A stretch of 64,000 nt of DNA from Taenia hydatigena. Lineage: Eukaryota; Platyhelminthes; Cestoda; Cyclophyllidea; Taeniidae. The DNA lies in the NCBI GenBank assembly GCA_036345935.2, contig JADWOT020000007.1:10762779-10826778 (forward strand), in the 5' to 3' direction. A model generated the notes under the pieces. The model did no database searches, was not told the origin of the DNA, and saw only the letters and a program-made list of their open reading frames with translations. Below are positions 45,940 through 56,850 of the stretch, one piece after another. Made by a program: the position numbers and the translations under genes. Numbering within the stretch: position 1 is the stretch's first letter; each line of letters begins with the position of its first letter.

Positions 45940-48900
45940 CAGAATCTACTTTCTTCGATGCTTGGCACTCGTTACTTCTTTGCAGAGTGACTATTATTGG
46001 CAGTTTAGATGCACAAAGTGCAAGCGCCAAAGAAATCGCAGACATTTATTTTCTTTCAGTAGAGATCACCATTGTTGGGTTGATTTTCCACCGACAGCCT
46101 TTTAACTTGATGGATGGCAGTTATTTGTTAATCACTTCAGATAGCCGAGTGACACAACTATGGCCTTAAATGCGTCTCAATGGATACAAAGTAGTGCTGA
46201 CTGCCTAATGATATACCTCACTAATAACAGGCTAAGAAGTTAGCAACAGGTCCTTAGGACAGATTTTGGTCCACATTCTACGGTTGATTGTGGTTATTGA
46301 CAATGGCGGCCGTAAGTACAGATCGATGGCTGGAATGAGTGAACTTGGTCAGTAAGGTCACGATAGAAGCCGCAATGCTACGTTATTAATTTAGCGCTGC
46401 TTAATGTGTACAGATAATATGCATTTTAGCTTGATAAAGGGCGTGTTTGCACGAGCTATTTCGAATCCAAGCATGCGGCTTTACTAATGATGAGCGATTG
46501 CTGAACCGTGCAGGACTTCCAGACCATTTCCTATTTAAGTATCTGTGCAGTAGGTCTCTCTCTTTATAGCAAAACGATTTCCTACTAGAATGTTCATTGA
46601 ACCACCTCTGCTCATTCCAAACCCGCCATCGCAATGCTTGGCAAACAGTAGCAAATGGCATCGTTGGCTACTTGTTTACAGCAATAAGAAACCGCAGCTC
46701 TGTGTATGAAGTGCGCTAGTGCTGATAATAAATTTAAACACAAAAAGAAACGTCACACCAAGAGCTTGGGAAGACCTCATCTGGCGTGTTTATGATCTTA
46801 ATAACAGACGGAGGCTTATATTGCCTGATATGTACCTCTTAATCGAGAAGCGAGAATCGAACTCGAATTCGTGATTGGGAAGAGGTTTAAGTCCCCTTTA
46901 AAGCTGTATTAATCCGTTTGCTTCAAGACGATAAATGTGCCAATATTTTCTGACAGAAGAGTATTCTAGGAAAGGGAGGTTAACGAAGACAGTGCTACAG
47001 TCGTGATCTTACTGGTCGCCCTGCAAATGGCCTATTCAAAGTGCGTTTCAAAGGACATGGATGGGAGCGTTCAAAATCCTGTATGCTTTAAAGCCTGCAA
47101 CTAAATGGACAGCAAATTAGTCACAGATGAGCACGTCAAATGTTACTGTAGAGCACTTGTCATTCGCACAACATAAAGCAGGATGAATCAGGAAGGAGGA
47201 GAGCAAATAGCAGCGTAAACAACGCTGTAGGCTTAGAGCGGCCACGGGAATGTCTGTATCAACAGCTTTGTCTACCTTTCATTCCCCTTCCCCTTTTAGT
47301 CTCTACTCTACTGCCCAACTGTGTACAATTTTATGCAAGCCTGAGGGGGTAAAATTGCTTTTCTATTCCTCTAATTGATTCACTTTTTCTTTCGCTACTT
47401 AACAATCTGATGTATAACAAGTCTGCCTTTAGACTTAACAAATGCAATTGTAATCTCTCTTGTCTAAAAGAAGAATTTAAATTATTTTGGGAAATAAGAG
47501 TGCAACTAATGACCTGAAAATGTATCTGTCAAACTAATAGACCAGACTGATTGTCACCAAGTTTGCATATTTTAACCCGAAATGACTGCATTGGTTAGAC
47601 TGAAAATAGTACGGTTTCGAAATAGGGGTACCGTATTATGCGTTTCAAATCCTGCTTCCTTATTTTTTTTACGAAAACGTAAAGCTTCTACACGCTGAAT
47701 GACAACCAAAAGGATTTCACTGTCTGTTACAAGTAGAAAGTCTTGCCAACCATTTGGGATCGCAGCAGCAAAATTCACCCTTATCGCGGATTTGTTCACA
47801 CTGCAATCACTTGGCAGAATATAAAAGCACTCAATCATAAAAAGAATTGTAATAAAATCAGAACCTATCAACGCTGCTTGTGGTCTGAGCACGCAAGTTT
47901 AAGGGGTAGCAGTCTGTCTGTAACGGGGGGCGATCCCGTGCTGGTACCCTTGTGAAGTGGCGGCTTCATCCATGAGGTGCTCATTTCTATCCATTGTAGA
48001 ACACGACTCTTGATAAAGACTAAGGTATAAAAGATCCTGATACGCTCATTAAATCGTCAGTGCTTAAAATTTAACCGATTTTGTGATGACATGCTTTGGC
48101 GTTAGAGAGTGTATCAGAATTAATGCTTCGTAAAGAGCACTTGCGTTTAGTACTTGAGCGCTAACAAAAGGACAAGAAATTACGTCATCAATAAAAGCTA
48201 CAACTATTCATTTAAACGTACACAAGGTTACCTTTCACACTATTTTGTATCGTAAGTAGAGGTTTATGCAAATAAGTGCCTAGAATGCGTTATAATCTTG
48301 TCAACCGATTAATAATGCGAGCCATACCTGTGGTGCAGTTAAGGAGATCTAGTGTTAGATCTAAAGAAGAGATTTGTTTGGGAAGAACGGAAAGAAGATG
48401 TTGTCACATTCCTTTGGGAAGGTTAATAAGCAAAAATGCAAGCAAATAAAAATTTTCACCAAATGTGGTCAAATGCATATGATTAGGTGTGGGCTCTCAC
48501 TTTAAAAATTATTATGAACTTAATCGTTTGGTCATGTAGGTTAAAATAATGCAAGTTTACAAGTTAACTATTATGTTCATCATTTCCTCCTCATGACTAT
48601 GCCGGATCCTTTGCTGCATTTCCAACTTTTTTGCTGAATGCAGGATCAACATTAAAAGAAACCGAGTACGGTCACAGTTTTGGAAAAGGTGTGACTCATT
48701 AAAGGATTGCACATACGTTGATATTGATTTTTAACTTAGTGGACAACAAAGCAAATAAAAATTGCTCGGGGATGCCATCATTCAAAACAGGCTTCAGTAC
48801 AACGGAACCAGAAATTGGTTGGACAGAAACTAGGATGTTAGAAAGCGAAAGAAGCCCATAAGAAGAAAGGGCATATATCTGCTACTACCTTTTGCGCTTT

Positions 48901-49021
48901 TCTATTGATCTATGCTTTGTTTTCCTTCTAACGGTCTTTCTTCATTCTTCCCATCTCGGTTTCTATTTGCACTGCCACATACACTTGTCTATGCACCCAC
49001 CAAACGTCAATGCGGTTCCAG

Positions 49022-49096
49022 CCGTGTATCTACAGGTGGTAGCGTCAGCATTCACACGATCACCAAATGCACTGTTGTCAATTACATCACTTCCCT
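49022..49096 (+). other. Candidate exon, 75 bases
   Basis: Lies between a TTCCAG acceptor at 49021, preceded by a long pyrimidine-rich region (48910-48960), and a consensus donor CCCT/GTAAGT at 49097. Two frames are open: one rich in Val/Ala/Ser, one in Thr/Val. The middle frame hits TAG. No neighbour exon was found to fix the phase. Confidence 0.22.
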
Positions 49097-49989
49097 GTAA
49101 GTAGCATCGATCTATTCAAAAAACCAGTGAACATCCCCTTCTACGCGTCAAAATGCGTCGAACATGATGGGTTAAAAAGCAAGATGGCGAGTTACAGTGC
49201 ACACTTTCAGAACTGCGACAAAAATGCACGCCGGTTGCGTAAGAAATAGGTTTGGACCTTGGAGGAAACGATTGCAACCTTGTCAGAAAGGAGTACTCCG
49301 GTTTTAACTTGTGATGCAAATGTAAAGAGATTTTAATAGCACTGTGCTCTAAAAAGCGTTGGTCCTCCTTATCATCGCTTTACACTGTATGCTATATGGT
49401 GAAATTACATTTGGATAAATATGTTCCGCCATAAACGGACCCAAAATGCCTCTCTAAAAGATGTGTTAATCGCTTTGCAGGACAAGAGAAAATCCCATAG
49501 CCTTTATTTTGGCTGTGTTATCAAGCAGATGGCGTGATATAGTAGTGCACGTTTATATAGCTGTCAAGCTCACTTATCGAGCACATATCCAAGCGACTGC
49601 CTGCTGGAGAATCCTAGCACCAACAAGCAACTTTTGAGAGTTCTGCAACGCAAACAAATGAAAATAAGGCCAACATGCTTGCATGACAAAACGCAAATAG
49701 CATCATAAGCAATTCGTAGGTGAATAAAACAATGATTGCAAACATTTAGTCCAGTCTATTTTATTTATGAAACTGCAAACCTAATGTTATAAAACTCTTC
49801 CATATGATTTGTGTTCCCATCATAATAGTTGAACTAAAGCAAGCATTGTAACATACATTGAATTCCATCGAAAAAGTGCTTCGCATCATTTTATCCGAAC
49901 AAGCCGTGCCACACATCTGCAGATAAAAATGAATGACAAGTACAGGTAGTAATTCATGGATTGGACTCGACAGGCGGACAAATACTCAC
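49097..49989. other. Unassigned; intron 3 of the zinc-finger gene if that gene is real
   Basis: No repeat partner. An acceptor-like TTTGCGTTGCAG on the minus strand near 49639-49650 would give an immediate TAA when joined to the exon at 49990, so it could at most end the protein. Confidence 0.3.
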
Positions 49990-50082
49990 AGGGTTGACAA
50001 AGACGCATATGCTCCTGTAGTGCATCCCACGTCGGGCACTCTGCGTAGCATTCCGTACAGTAAGCCCGTCGTTCATAAAAAT
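49990..50082 (-). CDS. Zinc-finger gene, candidate exon c (C2HC finger)
   Basis: A 93-base exon ending in a consensus donor, CCCT/GTGAGT (GT at 49989-49988). It encodes a finger of classical spacing: Cys-x2-Cys-x12-His-x3-Cys, with Leu three residues before His as in C2H2 fingers and Cys at the usual Phe position. It therefore has C2HC ligands. Entry phase is 1. Two acceptors fit in frame, TATAG (exon starts 50082) and GCAG (exon starts 50094), differing by four codons. Exit is phase 1, the same as the two upstream exons, which supports a series of symmetric exons. Downstream exons were not found. Likely role: DNA- or protein-binding in the nucleus, inferred from the fold. Confidence 0.55.
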
Positions 50083-50356
50083 CTATAATTTGAACTGCAT
50101 TTTGTTGCAAGGATGTGAAGTTGAGGTGATAATTAAATGAAAAGTGCTTAGGTTTAAACGTCCGCGAACTTACAAATGTGTTCGTTAATGAAGTGACTGA
50201 GAAGGACTTCAAAACGATCAAATCGTATTAAGCACTGGCAGCAGGTATTGTGGTTTGTATCTATTTTTATGAGTTGTAGTGCAGTTACTATCAAAATCTC
50301 AACAAATATGAAAGCAGAGCAAAAGAATTACAAAGGATAAGTCTGAACTTTCTTAC

Positions 50357-50431
50357 ATTTTTGATGTAGTAAAACCACGCCGAAGGTTTGGTATGTAGCA
50401 AAGCAAACAGGACAGTGTGCAGGAATCTGTA
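50357..50431 (-). CDS. Zinc-finger gene, candidate exon b (degenerate finger)
   Basis: A 75-base exon between acceptor CCACTTAG (exon starts 50431) and donor AAAT/GTAAGA (GT at 50356-50355). It encodes His-Cys-Pro-Val-Cys, then 12 residues with Tyr and Val at the hydrophobic finger positions, then His-Gln-Lys. No second His or Cys follows at x3-x5 after splicing to exon c, so the finger lacks its fourth ligand unless an unseen exon intervenes. The frame with Cys-Pro-Val-Cys is reached only from this acceptor; the TACAG acceptor 5 bases downstream would shift it. Phase 1 in, phase 1 out. Flanking introns are 218 and 274 bases. Confidence 0.55.
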
Positions 50432-50649
50432 CTAAGTGGTTTAAATATACATGGATCTACCTGTTAAAGTCTTGCGGTTGTCTTTGAAATGATGCGTTAA
50501 AGTTTGAAATAGGATCACGAATTTGCTTAACTTGATGGACCGGCGCATAGATTTTAGTATATTAAATGATGAATGAAACTTGCATAGTTACTTAAAATAG
50601 CTTATGTAAGATCCATGTGGGCATGCATAGCATAATAACCAACACATAC

Positions 50650-50746
50650 CTCGATGTCTTTGCATCATGTGTGCTCGGAATACAATTCCGTTCCTAAATG
50701 TTAAGGAGCAAAATAAACAGAGACAGGTTCCCATTCCTCTAAGGAG
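50650..50746 (-). CDS. Zinc-finger gene, candidate exon a (complete C2H2 finger)
   Basis: A 97-base exon with a good acceptor, TTTCTCACCTAG (exon starts 50746), and donor CGAG/GTATGT (GT at 50649-50648). Residues 10-31 form a textbook C2H2 finger: Cys-x2-Cys-x3-Phe-x5-Phe-x2-His-x4-His, followed by a short basic linker to the Cys-Pro-Val-Cys of exon b. Phase 0 in, phase 1 out. Reading a, b and c in order gives three finger modules about 30 residues apart, as in multi-finger transcription factors. Upstream exons, including the start, were not found. Which family (PRDM, Ikaros or other) cannot be told. Confidence 0.6.
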
Positions 50747-53700
50747 CTAGGTGAGAAATGCAAAATTGTTAAGCAGTGCTTGCACAGTATTCAGCTCCAA
50801 TTTCATCTTTTAATGTGATTAAGACTCTATGGATCATTCATCGCTTATTTAGCTAAAAATTTTAAATAAGGCTCACTTCAAGTGCCAAATTTTGCTTCGC
50901 ATTGCTCTGTCAAGCTTTTGGACTTTGTTTCCAAATTCGGTTTTGCAGTTTTTTCCTAGACAGGTTATTCTGGATGAAGCTGATTGATTGACAAATTTTA
51001 TTTTACCACTGTTAAATACTTGATTTGATACACTACCTTAAAAGAGGTTGAATGCTGCACGAACGGTTAAATAACTAAGCGCTATCGATTCGGCTTTTTA
51101 AAAACTGCTTTGACTTCTTAGGTTACCTTTGTTACCTTAGATTTCGTTAGGGAACAGATGGTAGCAAAAGACAGCCTCAAATACTTGGCACTCGTTCTGT
51201 TTTTTTAAATTAAAATAACATTTTGCGCTTTGCGTGCCCTTCAATAAACATCTGATCTTTATAACTTTAAAGGCTGTTAGTGCCCTATTTTTACCTTTAA
51301 AGAGTTCCTTAGTGCTATCGTCAGGCTCGTTCCCTTCTTTACGCCTTATGTTTCGTATGCAGCATCAAGGCTGAAAACTTTGCCAAACGACAGCATTCGT
51401 CCTTCAATGACAAATTAGTGCATGTTTATTTTATCCTTCACCGTCTCAAGTAAGCTGCCTATAATTTCTAAATATATCAAGTCGAACCAAACGACGATTT
51501 GCACTCATGGAAGCCATTCACCCACGAAAGCGTTGTAAAACTTTGCTGCAGATTCAAAGCTTTCTAATTTCATTGCAGATAAATTTATGACCTAAAGTCT
51601 TCTATTTGCAGATTTGATTACACAATTTGAAAAACCTTTGAAGTCTGCCCAAAGTAGCAAATTAATTGTAGTTGGAAGGCCATGGCAAAAATATTTCAGT
51701 CACTCATGCATTTCTAGGGCTAATTAAAATCATTTTTAAGACAAGCATAAGTGTTTATAATAAGAGCCAAATTTAAAGACCACTGTGGAGGACTGGGATA
51801 GCGGTTATCAAAATCTGCACTAGGATAGCTGCAAACTGCTGCTGCACACAATTATCAAGAATGATGTGCTTCTTAATTTTACTGAAGGCTGCCACTGAAT
51901 GAAAAATAGCCACCAACACTGCAATAATCGTCTCATGCTGACGTACATTGTGCTTAATTCTTACAACACCGGCTAGTGCATTTAAAATACAGGCAAGCGG
52001 TTGAGTCGCCACCAAATATGCCAAGCGATATGCTGACATCGGACCAGTCTTCCAATTAGTACTAACTTGGAGTCCAAAACGTAAGAGGGCTTTTGAATTG
52101 TGTAAGCTGGTACAAGGTTTCAAAAGCGTGATTCTTAGCAAGAAAAGTTATGAACTTGATATCACAAGTCATTCACTGCATCGACTAGATCATAAGGGAC
52201 AAAGTAGTTGCCACAAATGAGTAAAACAGCTAAAATACGCATTTTGCTTCCAACGATACTAGAGAAAGGAAAGATAGGGTTCTTGGTGAAATGACACCAA
52301 GAGGCAATGGAGAACATATAATTGCCAATCGTTGGATGGTCACAGCTGTTTTCCATGCTCCCATGAGAAAAATGAAGCGCAATGTCTGCCTTGCAGTTGC
52401 TCTATCGCCAGTATTCACTTCCGTGATACGAGTGGGCATCAAATTAAGTCCTGGTGTGACACAAAGGATTGCAATTATCCAAACGGGAAGCGCCACAGAT
52501 GTTAGCTGACGCGGGTGATGGGTCTAAGTTCAAGCAGGAGTGCATGACCCCGCGTTTGGCCTTCATTTAGAGAGCTATCTCTAATAGATTTAATAATTTT
52601 ATACATTTTGCGACTGAGAATAAAGTGTCAGAAGGAAAAAATCTCTTCCCTTAATGTTCTGAAACAGGTCCAACTAAAGTTAAGATTGACTCACCATTAA
52701 TTTGCTAACCAGACTAGTCTTCCTTACAGCAATTACATTTGCAATTGAGCACGCGTTTCAAGCTCATTCTGTTGGAGCCAAGAGATGTCGTGTTCAGGTT
52801 CAGATCATAAATATGTCAACATCTGCACTTCAGTGCATGTCAGCGGTGGTGAATATTTCCATATCATAGGTCGGACTACCCAAAATAATATCACGAGCGC
52901 ATCACTGAGATCCACTAATCAAGCTCAACACGCCTACCGCCTTGGTGCTGCTTGCTGTCTGATTGCAAAGAAATCCGCTTAAACGAAATTTTTGTCTCTT
53001 TAACTTATTCTAAATGTGACCTAGCGATTCTGCATTTAACACTAATGCACTTATTATGCGACGGTTTGTTCCGTTTCATAGCCTAACTCAAAATATTCCC
53101 ATATGTTGGGCGTCAAAACGCTTCTCTTTAATAATTGCGATTCTCATAGACGGGTTCTCAATTACCAAAGACAGAGTTTACTTTCTATGGGAACCACAAC
53201 CATCACAAAATCGAGCCTACTTACAGCGTGACCACTCTGGTCTCCATGACGTTGACAAGCATTAGGCCAAGTTATGACTTCTCATGCATTTTTACCCTTA
53301 GCGCCCATATTATCCGGGGTGCTGGCTGTGACAGCGTGAAGTGGCAATGTTGCAACCAGATGTTTACGAACCTGATTTCCTGCCTCCATTAATGAATGGC
53401 AACTTTTCCAGCTCCTTACTACTGATAGCTTGGGTTATTATTGGTTTATTTACCGTAGTGCACCTAATCAAAGTGTGATAAGGTTAAGTCTAGCATTAAC
53501 GTTCTGCGTCTCAGTACACATAAAATCAGATCTGCAATCAATGTTCTTTTGCAAATAACAGCAATTCGTTCTTAATGCCAACGCGTTTAATGAATTTTGC
53601 TTTCATGAAAATGCTAAAAGACAGGAATGTCTCAATTTTCCGCTTGTATTTGATGTACCATGAATGAGGCGTAATCGAGAGAAACATCTTTGCGTATTTG

Positions 53701-55149
53701 CAAAAATTAGACATGTATTAGTGTTTTCTACCAAATTAGTGGGCAATTAATTGTGGTTAGCCTCTTTTTTGACTTTTCATCTTCTTACTAATTCTTTAGC
53801 AGTAATTTATCTTAACTCGATGCATACGTGAATGCTTTTAATTTTATTGGAGCATTTTAACACGAACTTTGCCATCAAACGTACAGTGCGTTTGCCTCGA
53901 ACTCTTCAGCCACTCAGAAATAAACACGCAAGCACATCTATTAGGAAGTGAGGAACGATACATGGATTGCAAAGTAATCTTCTCTTTGCAATTCCACAAA
54001 TGAAAATTGCTAGAGAAGCATCGCAAGCAGCTGATCAGGAGGATAAATACGGAGAGGAGGGAAAAGAAACTTCTGGGTGCCAAAATAGACAGTCAACGTA
54101 GCATGTAGGCGTGAGAGGCATCGGGTCATTCCTGACCATCCCAGCATAACAGAGCAATCATTGCTGACGTAGAAGTGCTTAGAGGCTGAAATTGAGGGCA
54201 GCAGAGATAGCAAAGACTAAAAAATTAGCGTATAAAATGGGCTTACATTGGCTATCAAAACTTGGTCAGGGCTTTACTGACCGGGTGGTGACCCTACTTT
54301 TATTGAGGCGACAAACTAGCAGCTGCCAGCTCCAAATTCATCAATACAGCCTGCCACTTTTACCTAATTCAGGGTTTTATCCTTCTTAATAACCCCAGGT
54401 AAGGAGGAATGCATAGCGTTCGTGCTGCACAAAGCTGCAAAGATCCTGCTTATTCTGGTAGAAGTGGCTCACTTACTGGTAGACATGCTTCAAGACAGCT
54501 CTGTGTCACTACCATTTTGCAGCATTTGATGAGAGAATAATGCAGAACTTCAGCTAGGACGGCTGTGTGGAAGACACAAACCAATTCCAATGCGGGAGTG
54601 GGTTGTTGCGTATTCTCTGGCTCTCCGAAGGCGAAGTATCTCGCATCCGTTAAACGTGAGAACAGGTAGTTAGTGAAGAATGCAGAGGCTGTCCTTGTGA
54701 GATGGGTTTACTTGTCGCCACCACCAATGTGGTGCTTAGCAGCTCTTCCACACACAGAATCCGCCTTAAACTGAAGTTGTTTGCTCAAATGGCCTGCATT
54801 TATGGATTCCTTTTAACAACCCACAACCCACTTCCTCGTTGTGTGAGACCTAATTTGTTAACTCGAACAGAGAAGTAAAGACCGATCGCAAACAGAAAAA
54901 AACATTTTAACTTAATACTTTATCAGATACTTAGATCAAGACAAAACCACATTTAATGAATTCAGAAGCACTGAGCATTATGTTGATGCCTAGTGAAGGT
55001 GACTCAAAGATTAGACAGGTGCTTTTAAAATTAAAGTATCTGAATAAAGGGATTATGATGCAGAATGAAGAAATTCGCACATGTCTGAATGCAGAAATAC
55101 GACAAGAAGATGAGAAAAGTATTGTGGAACATCTTACCCCTATCTCCTT
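50747..55149. other. Unassigned sequence
   Basis: Minus-strand Cys-x2-Cys pairs in this stretch (for example near 50773, 53940 and 54010) lack finger spacing to His. A 122-codon, Ala/Val/Ile-rich minus-strand frame at 51773-52141 looks membrane-like but has no splice support. Nothing else recognised. Confidence 0.35.
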
Positions 55150-56850
55150 CCACCATTTGTCCCCCCTTATGGGCTACCTGGCACCCACGCAAAAGCCAAT
55201 AAGCTCACCATGAAAGTCAACCACTGCCTATCGAAATGAAGTGATATGCACAAAAAGCAATAGAGCACAAGGTTAACACTTTCCAAACAGATAATTGCTC
55301 CAGCAAACGAGAAATCCTTAGCGCCTTCCACTGGAAAGAAAACATCCTGGTGTTCCAGTGGTCAAACGACACCAGAGCTTGAGTGCCACGGAAGGTTGAG
55401 CAGCAGTGGCGGAGCGAATGCAGATAGGCTTGATCCCACTACTCATCACTAGTGGGCTGAAATAGGTGCGCTCGCAATTAACTTCGGTGCAAATCGACAC
55501 TCCATGCACCAATCATCCACTACATCGCAAGCGCGATGACACCACAGCAACCACACTCGCAACCCATGTCCTACCATGACTGCCTTCTGCCACAAGATTG
55601 ACCGATTTGCAACGATGAATGCTTTTAGTGGGGATTCGACTTTGGTGGGAAGCCGAATACTTCCCTGCTGCCACGCGTCGATAATCATGGGGTTTCGTTC
55701 ACTGGAAGGGCAGGCAATCCACTCAGTGATAACCATGCAAACAGTGCACATGCTAGTTCTCCCTGGAGGCGCGTTTGTCCTGGGGTAGTATAAGGCCGTC
55801 TTCATGGGTTCGGTAGGTTCAACCAATTCATGAATGTGCGAACATATTGACCACCGCAATTCTCCTTTAATAACTTCGTACTTTGAGATATTTGAAGCAC
55901 CACAGAAACAACAAAATGCTGCCAGGTTGCCTTTCCTTCCTAACAATACTTCCCCACCAAGCATCTTGAGTCCGCAGCAGAATTGTAAGTTCTTGGTAGG
56001 ATAACATCCACACTCCTCAGGGACGGTTTGTCTGCCATCAGAACCAAAGCAATAGTGAGGGGATTATTTTACTTTTGCCCCTCGAATGAAAGCATCCCGT
56101 AGCAAAATCGATGCCCGGTTAAGGCGCCGCAGCTAACCTTACCAACTACCAGACACGCCAAAGTCACCTTGAATTAAGTAAACGTCTTTTGGATGCACCA
56201 AATTAACCGAGCGATCCGATCCAAGATAAAACAATTCATCCATATAATTAGTATTCCCAAGCGCATTTCATAAGGATATCAAACTTACAAGGATTGCTAT
56301 TCCAAATCGTGGTAGGAACACAAAGGCTGATGACGATGAAAGGCTTTGGAGACACCGAACCTCTAGGTAATCAGCGAGGCATTCGCACCACTGGTCGGGC
56401 GCGAGGTGAGAATTGCGCTCTATCAGATCTAGCAAGCGCACCTAATATTCCACTAGCAAGAGGACGATTAGTACAAGGTCTTGCCTATTGGTCAATGTCT
56501 GTCTCACAAACACCTCTAGCCGCTCCTCCATCGCATATTTAGGCAGATGGTTGATTATATTCCCGCTCAATGCACATTAGAATGAGATCGACCAAAAGTT
56601 GGATGTCCATGTTGAGATGGTGCAACAGAGCATTCTGGGAAATGTCAAGTCACACTTTTAACAACTATTTGAAAGTAATCGCAAAAGGTGGCATTAGCAG
56701 AGACTGTGTGCTGCATTCAGAAGAGAGACCTTAGCACCAACTGTTTGGCCTTCATCAGGGGATCAATTCATCGTAAACATTTTCATCAGCCAGCATACCC
56801 CCATCCAACCCGAGACTGGTCTTGTAATGGCGACGTAGTGCACACCTCAA
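55150..56850 (+). repeat. Family A repeat, copy A3
   Basis: Partner of 2850-4340 across its length, and of 945-1120 in A1. It is the copy with the least damaged version of the minus-strand reading frame. It ends near 56850, where the alignment to A2 fades. Confidence 0.75.
55449..55964 (-). pseudogene. Longest open frame of the window, relic of the family A protein
   Basis: 171 codons open, ATG at 55964-55962, stop at 55449-55451. The middle aligns in frame with A1 and A2 (conserved Cys-Thr-Val, Glu-Trp, Pro-Ser, Asn-Pro-Met, Val-Glu-Ser-Pro). It is Cys- and Trp-rich, with Cys-x2-Cys-Arg near the end but no zinc-finger spacing. No reverse transcriptase, integrase, endonuclease or transposase motif is visible. 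Whether A3 encodes a live protein is undecided. The frame is 171 codons in a repeat whose sister copies carry stops, so a relic is more likely. Confidence 0.3.

Larger units (their letters stand above)
42166..49021. other. Long unassigned stretch
   Basis: No strong repeat partner in the window. Faint protein-level resemblances among minus-strand frames at 44779-44979, 45092-45334, 46401-46661 and 51773-52141 were seen but are too weak to define a family. It contains the twin hairpins at 43604-43666, the frame at 43296-43634, a GCTA run at 45925-45939 and a pyrimidine-rich tract near 47270-47310. Confidence 0.35.

Noticed and set aside
44779..46661. Weak shared peptide pattern (Phe-Ala-x-Ala-Cys, Ala-Thr-Val/Ile) among minus-strand frames
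   Set aside because: The DNA-level alignment is too short to exceed chance. It would need a genome repeat search.
46845..46925. Minus-strand B-box-like GAGTTCGATTCTCG suggesting a tRNA
   Set aside because: The T stem is only 4 bp, there is no A box at the right distance, and the anticodon-like loop lacks T33.
51773..52496. Hydrophobic minus-strand frames resembling a membrane protein, and a faint inverted similarity between 51880-52000 and 52400-52500
   Set aside because: The similarity is only a few residues around Val-Arg-Ile. No splice sites or family motif, and frames are open on both strands.
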